64,000 nucleotides of DNA from CAWIOX01 sp963837775 (GTDB lineage Bacteria; Pseudomonadota; Gammaproteobacteria; Burkholderiales; Burkholderiaceae_D), in NCBI GenBank assembly GCA_963837775.1, contig CAWIOX010000029.1, forward strand, positions 310,001 to 374,000, in the 5' to 3' direction. Of this stretch, positions 55,987-64,000 are shown in pieces. Each line of letters opens with the position of its first letter. Position 1 is the stretch's first letter. The notes below the pieces were generated by a model. The model made no database searches and was not told the origin of the DNA. It saw only the letters and a program-made list of their open reading frames with translations. A program made the translations under genes and the position numbers.

Positions 55987-57636
55987 TCATGCGCCGGCAA
56001 TCCTTGCCATGGCGGATTGTTCGACGCCATGCAACACGAATTTCTGCCTTTGCGACTGAATCGGGGAAACCAGCGGCACCGCCACACTTCTGCTGCCGAG
56101 CTTGAATACGCTGACCACCTGCGCCAGATTGCCTGCCTGGTTCTGCATCGATTCGGCAGCCGCAGCGGACTCCGCCACCAGCGCCGCATTCTGCCGGGTG
56201 ACTTCATCCATCTTGCTGATTGCGCGATTGATTTGTTCGATGCCGACACTCTGCTCCTGGCTGGCGGCAGCGATTTCAGCCATGATGTCGGTTACGTTCT
56301 TCACGCTGGCCACCACTTCGTCCATCGTGACGCCAGCCTGCCGCACCAATTTGCTGCCGGTCGCGACTTTCTCCACCGAGTCGCCGATCAGCGCCTTGAT
56401 TTCCCTGGCGGCCGCGGCCGAACGCTGCGCCAGACTCCTGACTTCGGATGCAACCACGGCAAAGCCGCGCCCCTGTTCGCCGGCACGCGCAGCCTCCACC
56501 GCAGCATTCAAGGCCAGGATATTGGTCTGAAACGCAATGCCGTCGATCACGCCGATGATGTCGACGATTTTTCTGGATGAGCCGTTGATCGAACCCATGG
56601 TGTCGATCACCTGCGACACCACCGCACCGCCCTTGACGGCCACTTCCGAGGCTGAAGCCGCCAACTGATTGGCCTGATGCGCATTCTCGGCATTTTGTCG
56701 CACGGTATTAGTCAGTTGCAACATCGATGCGGCAGTCTGCTGCAGCGACCCGGCCTGTTGTTGCGTATGGGATGACAGGTCGTGATTGCCGCCGGCGATC
56801 TCGCTCGACGCCAATGCGATGGTTTCGGTGCCGGAGCGGACTTCACCGACGATCTTCGACAAGCTCTGATTCATATGCCTGAGCGCCAGCATCAGTGCGC
56901 CGGTTTCGTCATGGGTCTTGATCTCGATCTTGCTGGTCAGATCGCCCTCTGCCACGCATCTGGCGATCGCGACTGCCTCGTTGAGCGGACCGGTAATGCT
57001 GCGCGTCACCAGAAAGCCGACCAGCACGCTCAAGGTGCCGGCGATCAGCGCCAGAATCATGATCAACCATGCGGTGTGACGCGCTGCCAGTGTCGACCCC
57101 TCCCCGGCCTGCTCCATCTGGCTGTTCTGGTGCTGAATGAAGGTATCGAGCAGCACGAAGTATTTGGTCTGCAGCGGCCGTATCGAAAACAGCAGTTTCA
57201 GCATCGCCTCGTCTTTTCTATCCTCGTTGATGAGCGCCACAAAACCGCTCTGGGCCGGCAGAAACTTATCCCGCAAGGCCGTAATTTCCTTCAGGTAGGC
57301 GCGCCCTTTTTCATCGCTGATGATCTTGCCCAGCGTGCTGATGGCTTCATTGCTGCTTTTATTCTTGTCCTCGATGTTGGCGAGCTCCTTCCTGATTTGC
57401 CCGGCATCGCTCATCACCAGCACATTGAGCATATTGCGCGTGACTTCGCTCAGGTCGGCCTTGATCTGGTTCGCGATCACCGTTTTTGGATAACGGTCTT
57501 TGATGATCAGCGTGATTTCACCATTCAGGCTGGCGATGCGCAGGTAAGCCAGGCTGGCCAGCATGATCAGCAATGCTATGACGACCCCGAAGCCGAGGGC
57601 CAGCCTTTGTCCGATACGCATTTTTTTGATATTCAT
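55987..57636 (-). CDS. methyl-accepting chemotaxis protein
   Basis: 549 residues. TM1 about 13-34, a helical-bundle (4HB) sensor, TM2 about 190-212, HAMP, and a signalling tip IDGIAFQTNILALNAAVEAA with RGFAVVASEVRSLAQRS. No C-terminal pentapeptide for CheR binding. The ligand is unknown. It sits between moaD and moaE homologues without obvious functional link. Confidence 0.93.
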   Translation of the reverse strand: MNIKKMRIGQRLALGFGVVIALLIMLASLAYLRIASLNGEITLIIKDRYPKTVIANQIKADLSEVTRNMLNVLVMSDAGQIRKELANIEDKNKSSNEAISTLGKIISDEKGRAYLKEITALRDKFLPAQSGFVALINEDRKDEAMLKLLFSIRPLQTKYFVLLDTFIQHQNSQMEQAGEGSTLAARHTAWLIMILALIAGTLSVLVGFLVTRSITGPLNEAVAIARCVAEGDLTSKIEIKTHDETGALMLALRHMNQSLSKIVGEVRSGTETIALASSEIAGGNHDLSSHTQQQAGSLQQTAASMLQLTNTVRQNAENAHQANQLAASASEVAVKGGAVVSQVIDTMGSINGSSRKIVDIIGVIDGIAFQTNILALNAAVEAARAGEQGRGFAVVASEVRSLAQRSAAAAREIKALIGDSVEKVATGSKLVRQAGVTMDEVVASVKNVTDIMAEIAAASQEQSVGIEQINRAISKMDEVTRQNAALVAESAAAAESMQNQAGNLAQVVSVFKLGSRSVAVPLVSPIQSQRQKFVLHGVEQSAMARIAGA

Positions 57637-58034
57637 CTTTTGCGAGCCTATGGCAGAACCCCCGATACCGGCGGGATTGTTAAGAAAATGGAGAGTGAAA
57701 AAATGCGCGGAAAACGATCCTGCAGGAATTTATTTGAGACTCACTATAGCAATTAGCCAGCAGCGCGGCATCGCGTTTAGTAGTGGGCTCACTCTAAATT
57801 TGGCACAGTCGTTCTTTTTTTCAGCATTCGTTACCGGTGCGGCATCGAACGATGCACGGTCAATCAGGAACTACTTTGGGGAGACAGGAATACGAACCGA
57901 TGTTTGTGTCGGGCTGATGCCGAACGGCAGAACCACATCATGCATGGTTGACAGGTTTTATTTCCTGCGAACATCAAGCCGGGTGGCGCGCAAGCGTTTC
58001 CACCCGGCTTGATGCTTGATAACGGCTGCCTGAA
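57637..58034. other. gap between the chemoreceptor and moaD
   Basis: About 400 bases without a convincing gene; a few short frames lack protein character. It contains the chemoreceptor promoter region and the hairpin after moaD. Confidence 0.45.
57972..58014 (-). terminator. hairpin downstream of moaD
   Basis: 15-base perfect arms CATCAAGCCGGGTGG / CCACCCGGCTTGATG with a 13-base loop, 20 bases after moaD. No T-run; a terminator or stabilising hairpin. Confidence 0.5.
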
Positions 58035-58292
58035 TCAGCCGCCCGTAACCGGCGGAAAGAATGCGACCTCGCAGCCTTCGCTGATCAGCGTTTCCGGCTC
58101 GGTCATCACCTGGTTGTAAGCCATGCGCAGCGAGCGGCCGGCAGCCAGCGCTTCGGCCCACGGGCCGCCGCGCTGGATCAGGAACTGGCGCACCTCGCCG
58201 ACGGTGCGCACATGGTCCGGCAGGGAAACGGATTCCTGGCTGGTGCCGAGCAGTTCACGGACGCTGGCGAAAAAACGGAGTTGGATGTTCAT
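58035..58292 (-). CDS. moaD: molybdopterin synthase sulfur carrier MoaD
   Basis: 85 residues, ubiquitin fold, ending in the Gly-Gly tail (PPVTGG) that is thiocarboxylated. It starts 1 base after moeA2, so is cotranscribed with it. Confidence 0.94.
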   Translation of the reverse strand: MNIQLRFFASVRELLGTSQESVSLPDHVRTVGEVRQFLIQRGGPWAEALAAGRSLRMAYNQVMTEPETLISEGCEVAFFPPVTGG

Positions 58293-58293
58293 T

Positions 58294-59527
58294 TCAGTAA
58301 AGCAATTCAGAAAAAGGAATGAAACGGACGCTGTCGCCGGCGGCGATGGTCTGGCCCGGAGGGTTGTCGATCAGGCCGTCGCCCCAGACGGTGGAGGTGA
58401 GCACGCCGGAACCCTGATGCGGGAACAGGTCGAGTCCGCCCTGCGCATTGATTCTGGCGCGCAGGAATTCGTTGCGGCGGTCGGCCTTGGGCCAGCTGAA
58501 ATCGGCGCGCATCGCGTAGGCCTTGGGCGCGACCTCGTCCACCCCTTGCAGGCGCAGGATGAAGGGCCGCACGAACAGCAGAAAGGTCACGAAGCTCGAC
58601 ACCGGGTTGCCGGGCAGCCCGATGAAGAACGCGCTGCCATCCTTGCCGGCGCTGCGGTCGACTTCGCCAAACGCCAGCGGCTTGCCGGGCTTGATCGCGA
58701 TCTGCCACAGGTTCAGGCGCCCTTCCGCCTCGACCGCCGGCTTGATGTGATCTTCCTCGCCGACCGAAACCCCGCCGGAGGTGATGATCAGATCGTGCTG
58801 TTGCGCGGCCACGCGCAGCGTGTCGCGGGTGGCGGCCAGCGTGTCGGGCACGATGCCGTAGTCGCTGATGTCGCAGCCGAGGTTTTCCAGCAGCCCGCGC
58901 AGGATGAATTTGTTCGAGTTGTAGATCGCGCCCGGCTTCAGTGCTTCGCCCGGCATCGCCAGCTCGTCGCCGGTGAAAAATACCGCGACGCGCAGCTTGC
59001 GCACCAGCGGCAGCGTGGCGAGGCCGACCGACGCGGCCAGACCCAGCTCCTGCCCGCGCAATCGGGTGCCGGCAGGCAGGATCACGCTGCCGGCGCGGAT
59101 GTCTTCGCCGGCGCGGCGTATCCATTCGCCGGCGGGCGGCGCATGCTTGATGGTGACCTGGTCGCCGACCAGCTCGCACATTTCCTGCATCACCACCGCA
59201 TCGGCGCCGTCGGGAATCATCGCGCCGGTGAAAATCCGCGCCGCAGTGCCGGGCTGCAAGGGCTGACCGACATGGCCGGCCGGGATGCGCTGGCTGACGC
59301 GTCAGCGTCGCCGCACCGCTGGCGCAATCGGCGGCGCGCACCGCATAACCGTCCATCTGGGTATTGTCTTTCGGCGGCACGTCGAGCTGCGAGCTTTGCG
59401 CGACGGCCAGGATGCGGCCGTTGGCGTCCAGCGTGGGCAAGGTGTCGATTTCAGTCACCGGCTTGGCGCCGGCCAGCAGCAGGCCCAAGGCTTCGGCCGC
59501 GCTCAACATGGGTTTCTTTTCGGTCAT
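58294..59527 (-). CDS. moeA: molybdopterin molybdenumtransferase MoeA, copy 2, one frameshift
   Basis: Second MoeA, about 410 residues when rebuilt. Motifs: PPKDNTQMDGYAV, RIFTGAMIPDGADAVVMQE, FFTGDELAMPG, ITSGGVSVGEEDH, GLPGNPVSSFVTF. The frame breaks at about 59300; removing one base gives TLTVSQRIPAGH. It lies between thrC and moaD, the usual betaproteobacterial thrC-moeA-moaD order. The two MoeA copies may have distinct roles. Confidence 0.88.
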
Positions 59528-59570
59528 GATTTTGCTCTTCCTGACATCCGCAGCAGCGGTTTTCGGCATT

Positions 59571-59650
59571 ATATATACTGCCGCCAGTAAAAATTAGAGC
59601 ATCAATGAATACCTGCGGCTAATGCCCTGTTTCTACCTATACTCCCCTGT
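59571..59650 (-). repeat. dispersed ~80-bp intergenic repeat, copy F
   Basis: On the minus strand: GGGGAGTATAGGTAGAAA, core TTAGCCGCAGG, then ATTCATTGATGC, ending ACTGGCGGCAGTATATATA. Between moeA2 and thrC. Confidence 0.65.
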
Positions 59651-59730
59651 TTACTGCCATTTACAGGGTGTATTAATGGTGTGCAGCAGAGGCTGATTCT
59701 GCACATTCTGCCAACGCCCTCATCCCCGGC

Positions 59731-59754
59731 CCTTCTCCCGCGAGCGGGAGAAGG
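59731..59754. repeat. GC-rich REP-like palindrome downstream of thrC
   Basis: CCTTCTCCCGC / GCGGGAGAAGG, perfect 11-base arms with a 2-base loop. The sequence resembles short palindromic elements scattered through many proteobacterial genomes. It lies 17 bases past the thrC stop and could stop transcription. Confidence 0.55.
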
Positions 59755-59770
59755 AGCAGTCCCCGAGTAG

Positions 59771-61259
59771 TTACAGGCCGGTATGTTGGGCGATGAACGC
59801 CTTCATCTGTCCGACATCGGCCGCCATCACGTCGAAGCGCTGCGGCAAGCGCTTCGATGTTCTCGAAACCGGCCGGGCGTTCGGCGTCGGTGCCCAGCGC
59901 TTCCAGGATGGTTTCGTTGAACTTGGCCGCCAGTGCGGTTTCCAGCACGATCATCGGCACGCCCGGCGTCAGGTGTTCGCGCGCGACCTTGACGCCGTCG
60001 GCGGTGTGGGTGTCGATCGTGATGCCGTATTCATCTTCGACGTCGCGGATGGTGTCGAGCCGGTCCTGATGGGTCGATTTGCCGGACACGAAGCCGTATT
60101 GCGCGACCTTCGCGAATTCGTCGCCGTCGCTGCCGGGCTTGCCGGACAGATCGAAGCCGCCGTCGGCTCTCGACTTTCTGGAACAGCGCGCGCACGCGGT
60201 CGCCGTCGCGCCCCAGCAGGTCAAAGATGAAGCGCTCGAAATTCGACGCCTTCGAGATGTCCATCGACGGGCTGCTGGTGTGGTAAGTCTCGGCCGACTT
60301 GCGCACCCGGTACACGCCGGTGCGGAAGAATTCGTCCAGCACGTCGTTCTCGTTGGTGGCGGCGACCAGCTTGTCGATCGGCAGGCCCATCATGCGCGCG
60401 ATGTGGCCGGCGCAGATGTTGCCGAAATTGCCGGACGGCACCGTGAACGACACCTTTTGCTGGTTGCTGGTGGTGGCCAGCAGGTAGCCGCGGAAGTAGT
60501 ACACCACTTGCGCGACCACGCGCGCCCAGTTGATCGAGTTGACGGTGCCGATCTTCTGGCGCGCCTTGAATTCGAGATCGTTGGAGACCGCCTTGACCAT
60601 GTCCTGGCAATCGTCGAACACGCCTTCGACTGCGATATTGAAGATGTTCGGGTCTTGCAGGCTGAACATCTGGGCGCTCTGGAATGCGCTCATCTTCTTG
60701 TGCGGCGACAGCATGAAGACGCGGATGCCCTTCTTGCCGCGCATCGCGTATTCGGCTGCGCTGCCGGTGTCGCCGGAGGTCGCGCCGAAGATGTTCAGTT
60801 CGGCATCGTGCTTGGCCAGCGTGTATTCGAACAGGTTGCCCAGCAACTGCATCGCCATGTCCTTGAACGCCAGCGTCGGGCCGTTCGACAGCGCCTGCAG
60901 CATCAGCGTCCTGGCGCCGCCACGGCCGACGGTTTCTTCCAGCAGGTGCAACGGCGTGATCAGGCTGGCGTCGTCGCCTTCGCGCGCGTTGCAGTACACC
61001 GCGGCAGTGTAGGTCTTGCGCGTGATGGCATGCAGGTCGGCGTCCGGGATGTCGGTGGCGAATTTCTTCAGCACTTCGAATGCCAGATCCGCATACGACA
61101 GCTGTGCGCCAGGCATTGAGTTCGGCGCCTGTGACCTGCGGGTATTCGGCCGGCAGGTACAGGCCGCCATCCGGGGCCAGGCCGCCGAGCAGGATGTCGG
61201 AAAAGGATTGCGGTGCGGAAGGACTGGGCACGGCCGGAGCGGGTAGAGACGTATTGCAT
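59771..61259 (-). pseudogene. thrC: threonine synthase, four frameshifts
   Basis: Converts phosphohomoserine to threonine with PLP. The rebuilt protein (about 494 residues) starts MQYVSTRSG and shows the PLP lysine in TLAFKDMAMQ, GATSGDTGSAAEYAM, VPSGNFGNICAGH and a C-terminus MKAFIAQHTGL. Breaks near 61232, 61101, 60170 and 59846 are all equivalent to one inserted base. Four independent +1 events in a fully conserved gene argue for sequence error. The usual partner hom is not adjacent. Confidence 0.87.
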
Positions 61260-61559
61260 AAGTGTGGTCCAGGGCCGGCACCGGGTCAAAACGCATGCGT
61301 CAAACTGGCGCGATTTTGTACGATTTGGCGGCGGGCAGGCACAAATAGTTGGTTGGTGGGAGTCGGCGACTATTATAACTTCGGCGCCCCGATTGCGATG
61401 CGGGATTCCATGCACGCGCCGCCGATGCAAAAAGGGAGCCATCAGCTCCCTTTTCCCGAATTATTCCCTTCGCCAGCACGGAAAATATACTGGTGCCAGT
61501 ATTAATTTATACCGTAATGAATACAATGCGGCAACTGCCATATTTTCAACCATACCCCC
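61260..61559. other. thrC-sdaA intergenic region
   Basis: 300 bases with no gene. It contains the sdaA terminator hairpin (61428-61455), repeat copy G, and presumably the thrC promoter. Confidence 0.5.
61428..61455 (-). terminator. rho-independent terminator of sdaA
   Basis: AAAAGGGAGC / GCTCCCTTTT with a short loop. On the minus strand it is followed by a T-run (TTTTTGC). Confidence 0.7.
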
Positions 61560-61561
61560 CT
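61482..61561 (-). repeat. dispersed ~80-bp intergenic repeat, copy G
   Basis: On the minus strand: AGGGGGGTATGGTTGAAAAT, core GTTGCCGCATTG, then ATTCATTACGGTATAAA, ending ATACTGGCACCAGTATATTTT. Its left end coincides with the sdaA stop codon. It is the closest partner of copy D. Confidence 0.7.
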
Positions 61562-62934
61562 AACAAGCAGCATGATTGACGGTCACCACGTGGATCGCGA
61601 GGCCGCCGAGCGAGGTTTCCTTGTACTTGACCTGCATGTCGGCGCCGGTCTGGCGCATGGTTTCGATCACCTGATCGAGGCTGACGTAATGCGTGCCGTC
61701 GCCTTTCAGCGCCAGCGAAGCGGCGGTGATCGCCTTCACCGCGCCCATGCCGTTGCGCTCGATGCACGGGATCTGCACCAGCCCGCCGATCGGGTCGCAA
61801 GTCAGGCCCAGATGATGCTCGATGCCGATTTCGGCCGCGTTCTCGATCTGCTCGTTGCTGCCGCCGAGGGCGGCGACCAGGCCGGCGGCGGCCATCGCGC
61901 AGGCGACCCCGACTTCGCCCTGGCAGCCGACTTCGGCGCCGGAAATCGATGCATTGCGCTTGCACAGCATGCCGATCGCGGACGCCGTCAGCAGGAAGTC
62001 GCGCACGCCTTGCACCGGATCGCTGGGCAGGCAATCCTCGGCGTAATAGCGCAGCACCGCCGGAATGATGCCGGCCGCACCGTTGGTCGGCGCGGTGACG
62101 ACCCGGCCGCCGGCGGCGTTTTCTTCATTGACCGCCATCGCATACAGGCTGACCCGGTGCAGCGCGTCATGCGGCAGCACATCGACCTGGTTTTCCCCGG
62201 CGTGCCACAGCGCGGCCGCGCGGCGCTTGACGTGCAAGCCGCCCGGCAATTCGCCCTGCTTCTTCAAGCCTTGCGCGATGCAGGCATGCATCACATCCCA
62301 GATCCGGTCCAGTCCGGCGTCCAGATGCCCGGCGCTGCAATGCACCAGCTCATTGGCGCGCAGCATGTCGGCGATGCGCAGCCCGCTGCTGCGGCCATGC
62401 TGCAGCAAGTCGACCATCGTGTCGAACGGATACGGCAATGCGACTGCGGCCGGCTTGGGCGGCGCTGCCACCTCTTCCGCACTGCAGATGAAGCCGCCGC
62501 CGGTCGAGTAATACACGGTTTCGGTGACGCTGCCGTCGGCCCGGGTCAGGCTGAAGCGCATCCCGTTCGGGTGCGCGGGCAGCACCTCTTTCTTGTGCCA
62601 CAGCAGATCGCGCGCGGCATCGAAAGCGACCGCATGCTGCCCCAGCAGCACGATCTGGCCGCTGCTTTTGATCGCGGCCAGCTTGGCGCCGACCGAGTCC
62701 GGCGCAATCTCTTGCGGCGTCTCGCCCATCAGCCCCAGCAGCACCGCTGTGTCGGTCGCGTGCCCGACCCCGGTCAGCGCCAGCGAGCCATACAGCGCCG
62801 ACCTGGATCCGGACCGCTTGCGCCAGCTCCGGGCATTCCAGCAGGAAACGGCGGGCGGCCAGCATCGGCCCCACCGTATGCGAACTGGACGGCCCGATGC
62901 CGATTTTGAAAAGGTCGAATACCCGCATGTCCAT
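61560..62934 (-). CDS. sdaA: L-serine ammonia-lyase SdaA, one frameshift
   Basis: Fe-S dependent enzyme deaminating serine to pyruvate. The rebuilt length of 457 residues is normal. N-terminus FDLFKIGIGPSSSHTVGPM is intact; the frame breaks at about 62800 (expected VRIQVALYGSLALTGVGHATD). The C-terminal cluster region is seen in SGAEVGCQGEVGVACAMAAA and GLTCDPIGGLVQIPCIERN. It lies downstream of, and in line with, the threonine dehydrogenase gene. Confidence 0.9.
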
Positions 62935-62992
62935 ACTTGTCTCTTCTCCGTTATCTTGATGATGGCCCGCTCAGGTGGCGGGCTTATCTTAC

Positions 62993-63964
62993 TTATGCCG
63001 CGTAGTTCAGCGCCGCCTGCTGCGCTGCGATGTTTTCCAGCATGTCGTCCACCATTTCGTCCAGCCCGATCTGCGCCTGCCAGCCCCAATCGGCGCGGGC
63101 GTGGGTGTCGTCCAGGCTTTGCGGCCAGCTGTCGGCGATGTCCTGCCGGCTGTCCGGCGCATAGCTGATCGCGAAGCGCGGCAATTTGCGCTGTATCGCC
63201 TGCGCCAGTTCGCGCGGATTGAAACTCAGGCCGGCGACATTATAGGAGGAGCGCACGCGTATCCTGGCCGCCGGCGCCTCCATCAATTCGATGGTGGCGC
63301 GGATCGCATCCGGCATATAAATCATCGGCAAGGTGGTGCCGGCACCGAGATAACTGGTGTAGCGGCCATCCCTTAAAGCCTCATGGAAAATCGCAATCGC
63401 ATAATCGGTGGTGCCGCCGCCCGGTGGCGACTTGTAGCTGATGATGCCGGGATAACGGATGCTGCGCACGTCGACCCCGAATTTGGCGAAATAATACTCG
63501 CACAGGCGCTCGCCTGCCAGTTTGCTGATGCCGTAAATCGTGGTCGGGTCCATCACCGCCATTTGCGGCGTGTCCAGCGGCGGCGTATGCGGGCCGAACG
63601 CGGCAATCGAGGATGGCCAGAACACCCGCAGCGGCGTGCCGGCCGCGCCCCGTTCACGCGCGATTTCGAGGATGTTGAGCAAGCCATCCATGTTCAGGGT
63701 CCAGGCCTTGAGCGGCGCCTGCTCGCCGGTGACCGACAGCAAAGCTGCCAGCTGATAGACCTCAGTCACGCCATAGCTGGCGATCACCTGCGCCACCCGT
63801 GCGCTATCGAGCACATCCACCGTTTCATACGGGCTGGCGCCAAACAGGCTGCGTGCGCCGATGTCGGCCGCAATCACATTGCCGGCGCCATGCAACGCAC
63901 GCAGAGCGTCCACCAGTTCGCTGCCGATTTGGCCGTTGGCGCCGATTACCAGAATTTTTTCCAT
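62993..63964 (-). CDS. L-threonine 3-dehydrogenase, short-chain (epimerase-like) type
   Basis: 323 residues, extended SDR fold: ILVIGANGQIGSELVDAL at the N-terminus and the catalytic Tyr-Lys pair in YGISKLAGERLCEYY. FWPSSIAAFGPHTP and RYPGIISYKSPPGGGTTDYA are characteristic of the epimerase-type threonine dehydrogenases rather than UDP-sugar epimerases. Product 2-amino-3-oxobutyrate would go to a kbl ligase, possibly upstream outside the window. AAGGGA precedes the ATG. Confidence 0.85.
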   Translation of the reverse strand: MEKILVIGANGQIGSELVDALRALHGAGNVIAADIGARSLFGASPYETVDVLDSARVAQVIASYGVTEVYQLAALLSVTGEQAPLKAWTLNMDGLLNILEIARERGAAGTPLRVFWPSSIAAFGPHTPPLDTPQMAVMDPTTIYGISKLAGERLCEYYFAKFGVDVRSIRYPGIISYKSPPGGGTTDYAIAIFHEALRDGRYTSYLGAGTTLPMIYMPDAIRATIELMEAPAARIRVRSSYNVAGLSFNPRELAQAIQRKLPRFAISYAPDSRQDIADSWPQSLDDTHARADWGWQAQIGLDEMVDDMLENIAAQQAALNYAA

Positions 63965-64000
63965 TTTATTTCCCTTCTTCCCTCATTTTCGATCAGGCCA

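Noticed and set aside
1..64000. CRISPR array, prophage or antiphage island
   Set aside because: No regularly spaced repeats, no cas, integrase or phage structural genes, and no defence-gene domains were seen; the repeats found are single dispersed copies.

Overview
The window looks like chromosome of a denitrifying betaproteobacterium, most likely Oxalobacteraceae close to Herminiimonas or Janthinobacterium. This is an inference from gene content, gene order and the Omp32-type porin; no database was searched. Genes of different age sit together: sugar catabolism, RNA and DNA housekeeping, molybdenum cofactor synthesis, a nor operon, a complete nirS/heme d1 cluster, a decayed patch, and an amino-acid/Moco segment.

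Layout: 0.07-1.0 kb is a porin. 1.1-11.4 kb is an Entner-Doudoroff locus: a first pgi copy, an orphan small gene, eda-edd (minus), then pgi copy 2-gluconolactonase-zwf-hexR (plus). Three HexR-like palindromes lie in the divergent edd/pgi2 gap. 11.4-20.9 kb holds a Gfo/Idh dehydrogenase, rdgC, sppA, a Rieske protein, a HAD phosphatase, rluC and rne. 21.1-24.2 kb is moaA-mobA-moeA. 24.3-31.2 kb is norC-B-E-F-Q-(membrane protein)-(Fe-S membrane protein)-norD (minus). 31.4-37.5 kb holds rmuC, a truncated haemoglobin, an FtsX-type permease, a small membrane protein and a purine deaminase. 37.6-47.3 kb is nirS-M-C-F-D-L-G-H-J-N (minus) with nirE divergent. 47.3-48.7 kb is a graveyard: an ACP gene split by an IS630-type transposase piece, plus the ends of 2-oxoacid dehydrogenase E1-beta and E2 genes. 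It lies next to a membrane-anchored double SagB/nitroreductase gene preceded by a 28-bp palindrome. 50.8-64 kb holds tRNA-Ser(UGA), an EAL protein, clpB, moaE, a chalcone-isomerase-like protein, a chemoreceptor, moaD, a second moeA, thrC, sdaA and a threonine dehydrogenase.

How the genes fit together: NirS reduces nitrite to NO and NorCB reduces NO to N2O. NirE/D/L/G/H/J/F/N build heme d1 and NirM/NirC are its electron-carrier cytochromes. The Moco genes would serve a nitrate reductase that is not in this window. Zwf, gluconolactonase, Edd and Eda form an Entner-Doudoroff route, probably controlled by HexR.

Two window-wide patterns stand out. (1) About seven copies of an unnamed ~80-bp intergenic repeat. 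(2) Some eighteen reading-frame breaks, nearly all equivalent to a single inserted base and mostly in housekeeping genes near the two ends. Sequencing or assembly error explains these best, so interrupted genes are described as reconstructed full-length genes. The type 'pseudogene' is used for genes broken early or repeatedly and does not assert biological inactivation.
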